Positions 36,581-48,554 of a stretch of DNA of 64,000 bases are shown piece after piece. This DNA is from Terana coerulea. Taxonomy: Eukaryota; Basidiomycota; Agaricomycetes; Polyporales; Phanerochaetaceae. A model generated the notes under the pieces. It was not told the origin of the DNA, ran no database searches, and saw only the letters and a program-made list of their open reading frames with translations. Made by a program: the position numbers and the translations under genes. Every line of letters starts with the position of its first letter. Position 1 is the first letter of the stretch. The stretch spans positions 1 to 64,000 of the forward strand of contig JAKOGH010000708.1 of the NCBI GenBank assembly GCA_024811115.1. Reading direction: 5' to 3'.

Positions 36581-39500
36581 TCACAACCCCCGCAACCACG
36601 CAACATACTGTCGCACCTCTGGACGCTGCTCAAGCTCCGGGGCTTTCGCCAGCAATGCCGACACCGCAGAGCAAAACGGCGCATACAACGTGCGGCCGGT
36701 CATATCCAGACTCTGAGTTTGCGTAGAAAAGTCAGAATTACACGGAGTATTGACAAAGGAAAGGCTGATGAGAACGCACCTTATGCATCACCTGCATCGC
36801 CGCCAGCATGGCAGCAACGTAGCCGACGTACTTGTTGTTGTACTCCGCTATGACGGGGTCGTCTGCGAAGTCGCTCGTCAAGCTGCCTTCCAGGTTCGCG
36901 AAGATACCTGCGGCACGCAGATTCATTCAGACTCCGTTCGCGATGAAAATGGTAGGTACTCACAGGTTAGGAAGGCCTCACGCTTCTCGACGAGCTCCAC
37001 ACGGGTGAGCTCGTACTTGTTGATTGATCCCACGGAAGAGATGGGTGTACAGGGGATACCCCGCAGGAGCGGATGTCGCAGCCCGTCCGCGCTGAACACG
37101 AGCGCGACGTACTCTGCTTCGGAGACTGGGTGCGGTACCGCGAGCGCCGTGAAGAGCGTCTTCAGGAACTCGTCTTGGTGCACCTACCCAAAGCGTAAGT
37201 CACGAATGAAGACAAAGAGGAGGAAAGTACGAACGGAGTATGCCGCGCCGTCCAACTTCAGGATCGTCAGCGCGAAGTGCAACTTCGTGCGCCGCAGGTG
37301 CGCGGCGTCGACGGCCATGCGGTCCCACGTCTGGATGACTTGCTGAAAGTAAAACGCCCATTTCTACATCACTGCCATCAGCTCCACACGACGGCTTACA
37401 GCGCGAACAGGAAAGACGCACCCGCCGCCCATTACGCACAAGCACCTCCGCACAGCCGACCCAACATTCGACCCACTTCTCCGTGTCCTGCGCGAGCGCG
37501 GCGTCAGCGCCCTCCCCGCCTGCGACGGGGTAGACCCGTCTACTAAGCTGCGCACAAAGCACGCGGAAGACGGCCTTAAGGATCACATCCTCGAGAACCT
37601 GCATTTTGCCTCAGTACTGCGTCTCCACACACGGCAGATAGAGTAAACGAGTAGCCCACCCTGCACGTCTGCGCCTCCTTGGCTTTGGCCTCTCCCATCT
37701 CGGCGGAATCCTCGACATCCGCTCCACCATCCAGAGCCGCGGCAAAGTCAGGGTCGTCCACGTCGAACCCAAAGTCGCCGTAGTCTTCCTGACTCTCCTC
37801 CTGCGGTGGCGCGGTAGGCTTGGTGGTGGTGGACGAAGATGGTGGTAGGACGGCGGCGCGCGCTTTGAGGAACGCGCAGACCAGTAGACGCATCTCGACT
37901 GCAGTGTGCGCCGTCGCGGCGAGGTTCGCGGACGCGGCAAATACACGGGTGACCCACGCTATTAATCACACCAAGCGTTTTCATCAGATGCATGGAGCTT
38001 GAATGTGAGGGGGAGGGGCACTCACGTCCTTCGAGTAGCGCAGGTTCAGGGTAGCGCGCCGGCGCACGCACGTCGTCCATCCGCGGCGTCTCCAGCACCC
38101 GGCGCGCGCATGCGAGCACCATCTGCGTCGTCTGAACGACCTCAGCCCGCCGCCGCCCGCCCTCCTCTCCCTTCCCCGCCAGCTCCGCGAACTCGTCCAG
38201 CAGCACACCCGTCATCTCGCCGAGCCACGCGAGCCCCTCGTCCAGCGGCAGCTGGAGGTGTTGTAGTAGAATGAGGAGGTACATTGCGCCGCGCACGCAC
38301 GCGCGGCGCGTGCCCTCGTCGGTCTCACGGAAGTTGACGTATCGCCGGGCCTGCACGACGCGGTTGCGTGTGTTGCTCGCAGTCGGCTCGAGCAGGATCG
38401 CGACAGCGACCGCGCTGAGGCGGTTATACAGCATACTTGCCTCGTGGGCCGACGCGGGCGAGGCACGTCGGAAGGGCACACTGCCGAGGGGCACGACGAG
38501 GCTCAAGATCTTGCGGATGGCGGGGCTCGGGCGCGCGACAGTGGCACCTTGTCCGCCACCGCCGCTCTGACCAGTGGCGCCTGCGTTCGGCTCGCGGGCA
38601 GCGCTGACGACGAGCTTCAGGAACGCGATGAATGCCGCGTCCGCATCGTCGGGCGCATATAGCAATGCAAGTTTATGCTCCTTGAGGAACCGCGGGAAGT
38701 CTGGCTGGCGCTCGTGCAGCAAGTTCGCAAATCGTCGGGACTTGAACGCGCCGAGCAGCGCACCGAACGTAGGTGTGGCGTCCCGTAGGCCCCAGCCCCA
38801 GTGTACGTGCAGGCGCGCGGTACGGCGCACGAGCAATGCAACGTACCGGTCGCGCTTGCGCAGTCCACGTTCGGCGAGGTGCGCGTCCTTGTCCGCATCG
38901 ATGGCCAGCGGGGCGAGCGAGAGCGCGTGAGCTGCGAGCGGCCATGCAGGTGGCAGCGCTGGTGTTCCCGTGCTCATCCCGTGCGCGGAGAACTGGCTCA
39001 GCGCACACAGACTGAAGAGTGCGCCCCACAGTGCCTCACTCGCGCCAAACTTCGACGGACGCAGCTGCAGCACGGCGGAGGTGTGCAGAGTCTGCTGCAA
39101 GGTGTCCCAGAACGCGTTCGCGCCGCCGGCGTGTGTCGTGAAGTGGATGAGACACACCCACAGTTCGGCGGCGCGGTGCAATGGTCGGGTGTAGTCGAGC
39201 CGATGTGCACCCATGGGCCAGAGGCCTACCATGGTGTTCTCGAGGTGGAAGGCGAAAAGGTGTTGCATGAGGAGCTTGACGTGTCGCATGAGCTCCTCGT
39301 CTCCTGATAGGTTAGAAGTGTCGTTGGATTGAGCTCGACTTCTGTACAGCAGCTCGATGGCAGTCGATTGTAACCAAAGGGTGACCATGTTCGCCTCGCC
39401 TTCATCGGAACGCACGGCGAAATGCTCGCTCACGAGCGTATAGACGCGGGACGCCTGCTTAACCAGTACAGTCTTGAGCGCGTCGCTGTCGTCAAAGGTA

Positions 39501-42500
39501 GCGGTCGAGAGATACCACCCTACCCATCGCCTAGCTATCTCCAGGGATCGTTCCCACTCCTTCGTCTGCTCGGCTGACACGACAACAGAGACATTCTCCA
39601 GAGCTCCAATGATTTCGTCGAACGCCTCCTGCAACCCCTTAGCAAAGTCCTCAGATGACGTCTCGGACGACACGGCAATGTTGCGAAGGTAACCCGGCGC
39701 AGGCGGATCCGCACCGAAGTTCGGCGGCGAGAGCAGCCGGTGAAGAAGTCCTCTGCCAAGGTAGGTGTCCTCCGCGAACGCGATGCCCGACGGCAGCTTG
39801 TGTACGCCCATGTCTACGCTCACCCTATCTTCTTTTCTCCTTGGTTCCTCGTCTCTCGCACCCTCGCCACCCTCTGCATCTTGCCTGCCCAAATCCTCCC
39901 GCCACATCTCCGGCACAGGCTGCCTGCCCTCCGCGGATCGGCGAAAGAGGCGCTTGCGGGAGACGGCGGCAGGATGCGGCGGCGGGAAGTGCAAGATCTG
40001 GACGGCGCGCCGCTCTGGGGCATCGCGCTCGACAACAGTGGTTGCGTACTGCTTCTGCTGTGCGCGTACGTGCACGACGGCAGGCTTCACGAAGAACACG
40101 CGTTCGTTCCTCCGATGCCGGCCTTTCTTCCACCCAGCCTTCTTCGTATCCTGCCGCACGGCTATGTGGGCATGAGTGCCGTGGTCTGCAAAGGGGGCAG
40201 CGACGGCATCCGCGTTGGCAGAGGTGGTGGCGTGCGACGCGCCGGCGGGCAGGCCGCCGACTGTGATGTCGATCTTGGGACGCGCCCGCTTGACTTTGAC
40301 TTTGACGGCGTGCGTCGGCGGCGCGTCCCCCGAAGCAGCGGAATGCGCGGTAGCCGCTGAGTGGGGGAAATGCAGCAGACTCTGCCGCAGAGGCGCATGT
40401 CGACGCGTCCCACCGAGTGTGACCCGTACGCGGTCTCGTGCTCTGCCATCGCCTCCGCCGCTTCCTCCTCCTATAGGTCTTCTCTCTCTTGTGGGCCCGC
40501 CTCTGTCGCCTCCGCCGCCTCCACCGTTTCCACCAACCCTGATATCAATGCCCGGCCTTCGTTTCCTACCGGCCTTCCGCTTCCCCTTCCCTTTGCGCCC
40601 GCCACCGCCGGTGCGGTTCAGCATATAGTCCACCAACGTCCCCTCCCTGGCTTCGCCTCGTCGTTCCCAACGACTGGCCGCTCTCTCCCACCCATCCCCG
40701 TCGTCCCCTTCGTCGCCAGACACGTCCAGAACCTGCACGTCGTCGCTCTCAGACCCACTCGAGATCTCGATCGTTGTCCTGCTAGCTGTGCGTCGTGCCG
40801 CCGCTGTCGCCGTGCGCAGTCTCGAGGGCCCAGCAGCCGGTGCGGGGCTCGGACTCCGCATCACGCTCAGACGCACGGCGGGCGGCTCGTCCCCGCTCTC
40901 CGAGTCCCCTAGAATTTGCACGTTCCGCCGCGACCCTACGCGCACGCGCGCTTGGCCCGGCCGCACAGGGCACTCTTCTTGCTCACGCGCCTCCGACAAC
41001 CGCGCGCGCTCGCGCTCCACCGCCTTGCGTTTGTCGACGCGCTTTCGTGCCTCGTCGCGCAGCATGCGTAGGACGGCGACGGTGGGGTACATCACGAAGA
41101 GCTCGCGGCGGAGGCTTGCGCGCGCGTGCGCCTCCAGCTCCGCGTTTGACATGCGCAGGAGGGCCCTATCTGCTTCATCATCGTCCTCGTCTTCGCTGCT
41201 CTCCGTGCTCGTGTCTTGGTCTGCGCTTCGCTGGTCGTCGTCTTCGCGCTCTGACACGGCCTCAGAGGGAACGATGATGGGATCGTCTGGAGACGAACCA
41301 CGCTGGGGCTTTGACCTTCCACGCGGCCAAGCACGTCCGAGGTCGCGTACACCATCGAGATCGACATTCATATCCTCGTCTGCACTGCTCCTTTCATCCT
41401 TATTTGAATGCGAATCCGAAAGTACACCCCACGGTTCCGGTTCCCTCCTCTCCTCCCAGTCAAATCCGTCCCGTTGATCTTCCACGTCAGGCAGGGAAGA
41501 GGATGTCGGCGGGCCGTCGGGGACGGGGCTTGGCAGGCGCACGTCTTCGAAGTCCCAGTTATATGCGGGCGGGGAGGGCAGACGGGGCGACGCGGACGAG
41601 CGTGGCGAGACCACAGGCCGGTGCGAAACCGAGCGTCGAGAAGGGCGTAGGTGCGGCGAGGAGAGGACTTCGACATCGCTCGACTCCCGTTGCGGCTGTA
41701 CAGATAGGTAGCGCGAAGGTGAGCGCGAGGGCGATACTTGCGGGGACTCTGGGATCTACGAGAATGCGTTCAGCTATAAAGACAAGATATTGGCTGCAGG
41801 TACGTACTACGCTGCGCGACTTGGCGCGTGGAGGCTTGTTCATCGGGAACCGTTGTTTCCGTCTCTTCTTCGCTGTACTCTCCCCCGCCTCTTTCGCCTT
41901 GTCGACACCGGTAGCAGTGCCGACATTCCCAGAATCGCTCTCGTCGCTCGACAGCTCGCCGAGGCGCGCACGATACCACGCTTCCGCGACGCGACGCGCC
42001 TCTGCCTTCTTCTCCTTTTCCCTCCTCGCCTCGTCTCTCGCTCTCTCTCGTGCCTCCCGCGCGTGCTGGCGCGCCGCGAGAGTACCAGGTGAGAGTGCAC
42101 GCGGCCCCAGCTTAGGCGGGGACGCACTCGCCCTTGCTTACCTTTATCTATACGTGCTGGGTGTTGGCCGTCAGGTGCCCTCGACCCACTTCTCTCTCGT
42201 CTTCGTCTCCTCCGCCCGCCGTCGCTCTCCTCGTCCAAGTCCAACTCGGCAGGATCAACCTCGCCGTCGCTGCTCCGATCGTCTCGCCTCTCGTACACAA
42301 CTTCCTCCGCCTCCGCTCCGCTCCCTCGCTCTTTACCTCGGTCGGACTCTGAACGTGAACGTGACCGGGATCGCCGTCGTCTGTGCGTAGGGCTGCGGAA
42401 CTTGACGATCGCGTCCGGGTTCCCGCGCATCTGACATTTGTACAGCTGTTGGTCGTACGCGTACGGGTTCAGCTGCCGCACGTTCCGCTCACGCAGAGAG

Positions 42501-43712
42501 TAGCGCATATGCTCGACATGCTGCGCCTGCAACGCGACAAGCATGTTATCATCTGGTGGGGGTCGGGCGCATAGACAGTGTCCGCGGGTTGTAGAGGTAC
42601 ATCAGGACGCCGAGGCGACGAGGAAACTCCGAATGAGGAGAGCGGGCTGCTGCCCATCGCTGGGTGAGAGGACGGGGACCGTGGGGGTGTGGCACTTTGG
42701 ACATCTCGTAGGCGGGAGGGACCAGCGATAGGTCTGTCATCCTCCGAGTCCACCTCTAAACTTCGTGTAGTACTCGACATCGTCGTTGTGCGCCGGGCTG
42801 GACTGGGCGTGGCTGGTACATTGCGCTGAGAAAAGAGGAGCAGCGGGTCCTGCGAGGGCGACCGTGAGGGAGACGGGAAGATGTAGGATTGCGAGGACGC
42901 GTTGTGCTCGACAGCGGGAAGGTCGATGTGGTCTGATGGCGGAATGTATGCTTCGGGCTCTACATCGTTGCCCGCATGTGCGCCGTTAGAGGAGGGAGAA
43001 AGGTGGGAAGGCGACGGTGTGCCCATGTCCATATCTGAACCAGAATCCGGGGCGGCCTTATTATTCGAACGAGCAGAGCGTGAAGGGTGGCGAGGCACAT
43101 GCTCGCGTGGCGGTGTGTGGGGGAGAAATGCAGAGTCATGCGGTAAGAGTTCGCCTTGCTTTTGCAAATCCAGATGAGCGGCAGCAGTCTTCGACGCCAT
43201 TCAATTATCATCTGCGCACCGTACAGGACAGTCGCAAAGCAGAAAGACACACCTCATAAAACAGAATATGCGAGTTTGAAATATCCCGCGCCACGCGCCG
43301 CGTACCAGAGACCTTCGAGGCCGACAACAACATGCCGTCCCAACTTGCTGTCTTGCTGCTCCCAGCAACGTTCTCATCCGAAAGGGAATGCGACACCTAA
43401 ACATTTAAATGGCACGGTTCGCACAAATGGAGTAAAAAACAGGCAGAAGCGTACCTTCACGCGCTTCCTCAGCGGACCAGCGACGACCTCATCATCCGAC
43501 TTGTACACCCTCTCTTTGTCTTTCTCCGCTCTTCCCACGTGCACAGAATCATACGGGTCCTTCTGATCTCTACTCGTCCTCAGAAGCGCGAGGTTGCGCG
43601 CGATAGTGGGTAGCACGTCGCGCCAGTAACCCTCCAGGTCCTCCTCTGCACGCAGCGTCTCGAGTTCTTCGGCGTCCGATGTCGGCACGACTTCTTCGTT
43701 GTCGTCGTTCAT
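36581..43712 (-). CDS. mms22: Mms22/Mus7-family replication-repair adaptor, near-complete copy
   Basis: In yeast, Mms22 is the substrate adaptor of the Rtt101-Mms1 cullin ligase and protects stalled replication forks. Exons by eye, in transcript order: 43712-43455, 43396-43253, 43188-41808, 41755-38036, 37958-37660, 37598-37422, 37342-37235, 37183-36964, 36907-36780, 36712-36581. The first exons start MNDDNEEVVPTSDAEEL. Exon 3 has the family motif YSLRERNVRQLNPYAYDQ and an R/S stretch. The single 3.7-kb exon 4 is open throughout, with a disordered acidic and glycine-rich half and then the helical domain (NRLSAVAVAILLEPTA, WLGEMTGVLLDE). Exon 5 carries the acidic QEDYGDFGFDVDDPD. The total is about 2190 residues. 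Two one-base breaks lie in exon 3, near 42570-42600 and near 42135; units A and B read through the first. It is the only copy with the middle intact. Confidence 0.85.
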
Positions 43713-44158
43713 GACATGTATGTGGTATACCGACGCCGCCGTTAGTGTAGTGATGGTGGTGGTGGTGGTGAGATGAAGAGGTGAAGAGGACGGCGAAGGA
43801 GAAAGGAGGTGTGACACGTCCGCGACGGGCGACGCTGTGACACGGTCACGTGATGGATCAATGTCATTTGGAGGGACTGTGGCAGCCTGCAGGGACGTGT
43901 TCTCGCGTTCGTTTACTGACTACGACCACTGTTCGCGTATTCAATGACATTTAATCTCGTAAATGGAGTTGTAAAATAATCGAGTTGTGCACAAGTATCA
44001 CATACAACACATATCAAGAGCTCCAGGTGCATCGAGGTCGCTCGGTCCACCACGATGCTCTGCTGCAGTGCGCTCCACGACGACCCACATACGTTGCTCT
44101 ACGGTGTTTCCTCCTCAAAGCCAGACACAGCAGCCGAGCTTCGTCCGAAGTCAAGAGG
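43713..44158. other. Intergenic region upstream of mms22, no gene seen
   Basis: It includes a CACCAC microsatellite-like run (43752-43772) just before the mms22 start and the likely mms22 promoter. Nothing else is recognised. Confidence 0.4.
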
Positions 44159-44656
44159 GGCACCAATATCGCCGACGATACTCTGTGGGATGTAGAAGTG
44201 TGGGCCCAAATGCTTCTAATACACGCAACGACAGGTGTTTGGGGTCGTTAGCGGATTCATAAACTACTTGGTGAGTTGCGACTGAACGTTCCTGCTTTCT
44301 GACACACTCTTACCCTCAAACAGCCGCCTATTCTTGTCAGCCGCTTCATCATGAATCTGCGACAGGCCAACAACCCACCCAATGCAGCATCAGCCATTGC
44401 CAGCCGTTTCTCTCGGTTCTCCGTCTCAGATCTCTATATGTCCGAGGACCGATTGGGTAATATTGGTCAGCCTCTGGAGTTCCAGCGAGCTCCAGACGAG
44501 CATGTATTAGATGAACTCGCCTTGGAAGATATTACCGGCGGTGAAACCGAGGGACTCAGTGCAGAAGAGCATGCTCCCGCAGCTGCGCATGCCACAGGAC
44601 TTGTCAAGCAAGCTGTAACGGGGTGTAAGCTTTATATCTCTCTAGAAGCGCATTGA
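44159..44656 (+). pseudogene. DUF6533 family, 3' fragment (copy 4)
   Basis: Only the end of a DUF6533 gene is present. A short exon ends GFINYL before an intron (GTGAGT at 44271), then PPILVSRFIMNLRQ (44330), LGNIGQPLEFQ (44453) and an acidic tail to the TGA at 44654. The membrane core is missing upstream. It lies just beyond the start of the complete mms22 gene, so it may be the cut edge of a further duplicated unit. Confidence 0.6.
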
Positions 44657-46329
44657 TGGGCTCACGTCCTCGTTTGACAACAGCTAGATGCTAAACCCTC
44701 ACTTCGTTTTTCGGTCGATTGTTGGAATACATGCTTCTTCTGTTCATGCTATATAGCCTCGCCCGCCTTTCCGTTTATCAGTTCTCGAGCTCTCGTGTGG
44801 CAACGTCTCACCGCTTCTGTAGCACCCTCAAGGCTCGCGTGGTGAATTCTGGGCTATTCTATTCAATATGCTGCCTTAGACAGTATTCGAGTCCGTGTGT
44901 CACTGGCAGTCCTTGCAATACTTATGTTTAGTTAGCCATAAGGAGGACAACCCGATGACTTGCGGGCAGTGCAAGAGACGTACAGCTGCGCATGCGGAGA
45001 GCTAAAGTCGTAACAATTGGACGGTAATCCTATTGCACTGTACGCAGCCGAGTCATTGGAGAACCTAGTAAACCAAGGTCCGAAGACATGACATTCTCCG
45101 AGATCGGACATGCCTAGCCAATAGCCCACTACGAAAAAGAAGAGGAATAGGGAAGGCGTAAGATGGAAATACATGAGGTAAATTGACATGAGTGGGCTGC
45201 TTACCAGCTGCGCATATCAAGCACGCCGTAGGTGTTACGGAAAAGTAAGTGGCTACCGGTCCGGCTTTGTGGGACCCTGGAGGTGCCTGGCAGCTCTTAC
45301 TACGGAGCTGTCACACCTGGGAAGCATATTTTTCTACGCAATGTCTATGCGGATGCCGGCGTTTGGAGTATGTTAGCGCTTTGGCTGGCAGTGGCACTCT
45401 ATCGATGGAAATGTGGCGTGATTAGGCAAGTTCTAGTGCAGAGCGAGATCACTAGTGCCGGACCTTTCGCGAAACCGTCTTGATGTGCCACTAGTGCACC
45501 TTGTTTTCCAACGGAGAGTGGGTCGCGTTCAGCGCAAACACGCTGTCAGTCATTGCCCATCCGCCGCAGCGGAAGTACAGGCTGTTGGCTTTTGTTCTCT
45601 TCCCAGTCAAGTCTCCGGAGTCTGTCAACGCCGATTTGAATTGTGCAACCTGTGCACTTCGTGCTCCAGAGATGCGTGTGCATGTTCATAAGAATGGAAG
45701 TTTGTAGGTGTTTCGCTTTGGCATAGTTGGGAGGGATGAAATAACGGAATGTGACATCCCGGCGGCAGAAGCGGCTTCGTGGCGGTGACTCCACGTGGCA
45801 GCGAGCGCCCGATAGGGCTTGACGGCGGCTGTTGGTGCCATACTTCTCAACTTGAAATTCGCCGTGTGACATCGCCCGAGTCACCAGCCCTCCCTACACC
45901 GGTGCATTCTGGAGAACAGAAGGCTAACTATAACTATCTTTGCTTATAGCAAGCCTTTTCAATAACACGCTTGAATACGCGGGAAGTTGGTGGGCCGCAC
46001 AACAAGCGTACGCCTGCCACCGCAGGAGCACCAGCGGACCCGCAGGCGCAGAGCAAGTCGGACATTACGGCAATCATGCATCAGTGTTAGAGGTGAGCAT
46101 ATTTCACAACGTAGCCTCCAGATGGAAATGTCATATTTGGCATATTTGGCAGGAAATGTACCGGTGCGCGCCGACAATTTTCAACGAGCATGCTCTCCAC
46201 ACTTGAGCGAAAATCCCACCTTGGAAATGTGCAACTCGAATACGTATAAATAGCGTCCCGCAATTGCTGCAAAATTATCCCAAAGTTGCGTAGCTGTTGC
46301 CACCTTCTTTGCTTTATACGCCGTGCAAA
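44657..46329. other. Intergenic region, no gene recognised
   Basis: About 1.7 kb. A minus-strand frame at 44932-45189 codes an 85-residue peptide with one hydrophobic run (LFLFFFVVGYWLG), and plus-strand frames at 45232-45483 have short hydrophobic parts. None resembles a known family or forms a convincing gene. A TATAAATA box at 46245 serves the next gene. Confidence 0.35.
46245..46252 (+). promoter_or_regulatory. TATA box of DUF6533 copy 5
   Basis: TATAAATA lies 85 bases before the ATG at 46330, a spacing like that of copies 2 and 3. Confidence 0.6.
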
Positions 46330-48089
46330 ATGTCGTCCGACACGGAAACGATACCGAGCTCTCTTCTGAATTCGATTATAGCTCTGTTGTGCGTGGCTTC
46401 CGACCTCGTTAGACTCTCGCTCTCAAGACAACTGATACATTATCCCTTCTAGAATTACCTCCAAATACGGGACCATTAGCTCCGCCGGTGCGTTGGATGT
46501 GAAACTCTTTGAATACCGTGTCAAGCGTCGCTCACGGCTTTGACCATAGCTTTGATTGCTTACGAGTATCTAATTACTCTCGCTCAAGAGGTCAACACCG
46601 CCTGGAAGGCACCATTTAGAGTGTCTTCCCTTCTACTCCCTCTCAACTCGCTGGGTCATGGTTGCAGCCGCCGCTATGCAACTCTCGCAGCCATCTGAAG
46701 TGAGTTCATCTTGTGATGGGTTCAGTGTCACACACCGAGACCTGTTTGCTTGTTATTTTAGGCGTACGTCTTATTCTTGCGACTGCTGAAGCTCCTCGGA
46801 GGTACTCAAGCTAACCAACTCATCGAGACAGACAATGCAAGATGGTCTCCCAGTCGCAGTTTTGTCTCACTTTCATCCCTTTCATTCAGACTGCTCGTGC
46901 GTTTGGTCCTTTCCATGCAGCTTTATCTCTATATTCACGCGAATCCTAGTGTTCTCTGCCATGCGAGTCTCGGCCATATGGGACAGCAACCAACTGCTGT
47001 TCTGGGTGATTCTTGCCCTCGGTTTAATTCCTGTGGCAACCAATATTGTAAGCCCTCACAATGGACTATCTGTCGGGAGTGTGTTGATACCATGTGTAGT
47101 ACGAGCTCTCAATGTTTGAATTTTTATACATTGAGCAGCTAGCAGTGTGCGATCAGGTGCCACTGGCGCCTCTTCGCGTCCGTCAAATGTAAGCAGCAAA
47201 CACCTTACTCATTATAGTGAACTGACACTCTTGCAGACGTCCGTCGCTTCTCTAACCGTTTGTTTGCCCCTTTCTTGCTGCTGATGCGAGCCGTGACAGT
47301 TTCGGCCCTTAACCGGACGGCGCTGTTGCTCATGGATGTCGCCGTGCTTGCTCTCACGTGGATGAAGACGTTATACCAAGTACGAGAACAGTATCGCAAG
47401 AAGCTCTCTTTTCAGGAATCTGTCTCCATGTGTCTGCTTAGAAATGGTGTGTGCCCTTACGGCTCAAACGATATCGCGCTCACACTCTCGTCTACCCAAG
47501 GAACTATCTACTTCATGTGCGTCGGCATTCAAGTTCGCAGAGCTATATGATGGCGAAATGCTTATTGACATTTCAGAGGCCTGCTCGCCGTCAATCTAGC
47601 TCAACTCGTCATTCAGTATCATTCTGTATGTGGCAGTCCGTTGTTTTTGTTCACTAGCATTCCATTCACTCCCGTATCCAGGATATCGGCCCAAGCTGGT
47701 TGTCTCCTTATATCAACTTCATGGTGCGTACTCATTTCGTCTCGTGAACAATAGGTGACTGATATCCTTGAAGCCGTCCATCTTGCTCAGCAGGTTCATG
47801 ATGAACCTCCGCCAAATCACGACGAATCGAGAGGCAACTTCAGTCGCTCAGCACCTCTCCCGCTTTGACGTGTCATTTCACATGCCTGAGAGTCTCCTAG
47901 GAAACTTTGGCGAGTCGGTTGATTTGGGGCAAAACGACCAGAATGTTGGAAGATGCTGGAAACTCGGATCAGACCTCAGACGTCGTTCTGGACGACCTTG
48001 CGGGAAGTGATGGTATACACGAGGAGTGTCGCGTATGCTCCGCACTTCCGTCCTCCTCTGGTGCTCCTGGTGAGTCCGTCAACACATAA
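46330..48089 (+). CDS. DUF6533 family membrane protein, copy 5
   Basis: Start is MSSDTETIPSSLLNSIIAL. The core ALIAYEYLITLAQEVNTAW lies at 46550, and the next block STRWVMVAAAAMQLSQPSE (46640-46700) is in another frame, so a base is missing near 46640. Further blocks are VFSAMRVSAIWDSNQLLFW (46952), LLLMDVAVLALTWMKTLYQV (47325) and the last exon PSILLSRFMMNLRQ through LLGNFGESVDLGQNDQN. A second slip near 47945 separates that exon from its acidic tail EDAGNSDQTSDVV, stop 48087. It is more diverged from copies 2 and 3 than these are from each other. Confidence 0.7.
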
Positions 48090-48554
48090 AATTTGTTTGT
48101 TGGCTCATTTCTTGCATAGCTTCGCAGTGCGAGCATGCTTCAGGCAGTGGCGTTCCGTTCGCAGCCTAGCTGCTATCTGCATATTATCTTTCTGTACGCC
48201 TATGTGTACTATCGACACTCGAGATTCCGAGAATGGCACACTTTAGTCCTCTTCGGAGGACCACTCGTCTATCTGCGTCACAAGCCAAATCCAACATCGT
48301 CCCTTGGTGTTTCCGCACCCACAAGGTGCTGATTGTTGCGTGAACACCAAAACCATGCCGGCCAAGTTAAGGGATGTCGTAGTGACTGGGTAAGGCTCTG
48401 ACCCATGTCCTGAGCCACATCAAAACAATCATCATCCAAGTTGAGCCAAACACGACAGTAGTGAGATTCTATTGCGAGAAACCAAGAAATTCAGCGTAAG
48501 ATAAGTAATGCAGCAGACACGTCTGTTCGTCTTCGCAGAACATCAAGCGCACGG
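48090..48554. other. Spacer between convergent genes, no gene seen
   Basis: It holds the 3' ends of DUF6533 copy 5 and of the acyl-CoA synthetase gene; only short frames are present. Confidence 0.4.

Noticed and set aside
42090..42140. An intron to explain the frame change in mms22 exon 3
   Set aside because: The GTAAGC site there would give an intron of only about 31 bases, and no acceptor restores the right phase. A missing base explains it better.
44932..45189. 85-residue minus-strand peptide with a hydrophobic run
   Set aside because: No homology that I recognise, no supporting exons and no promoter; not enough to call a gene.
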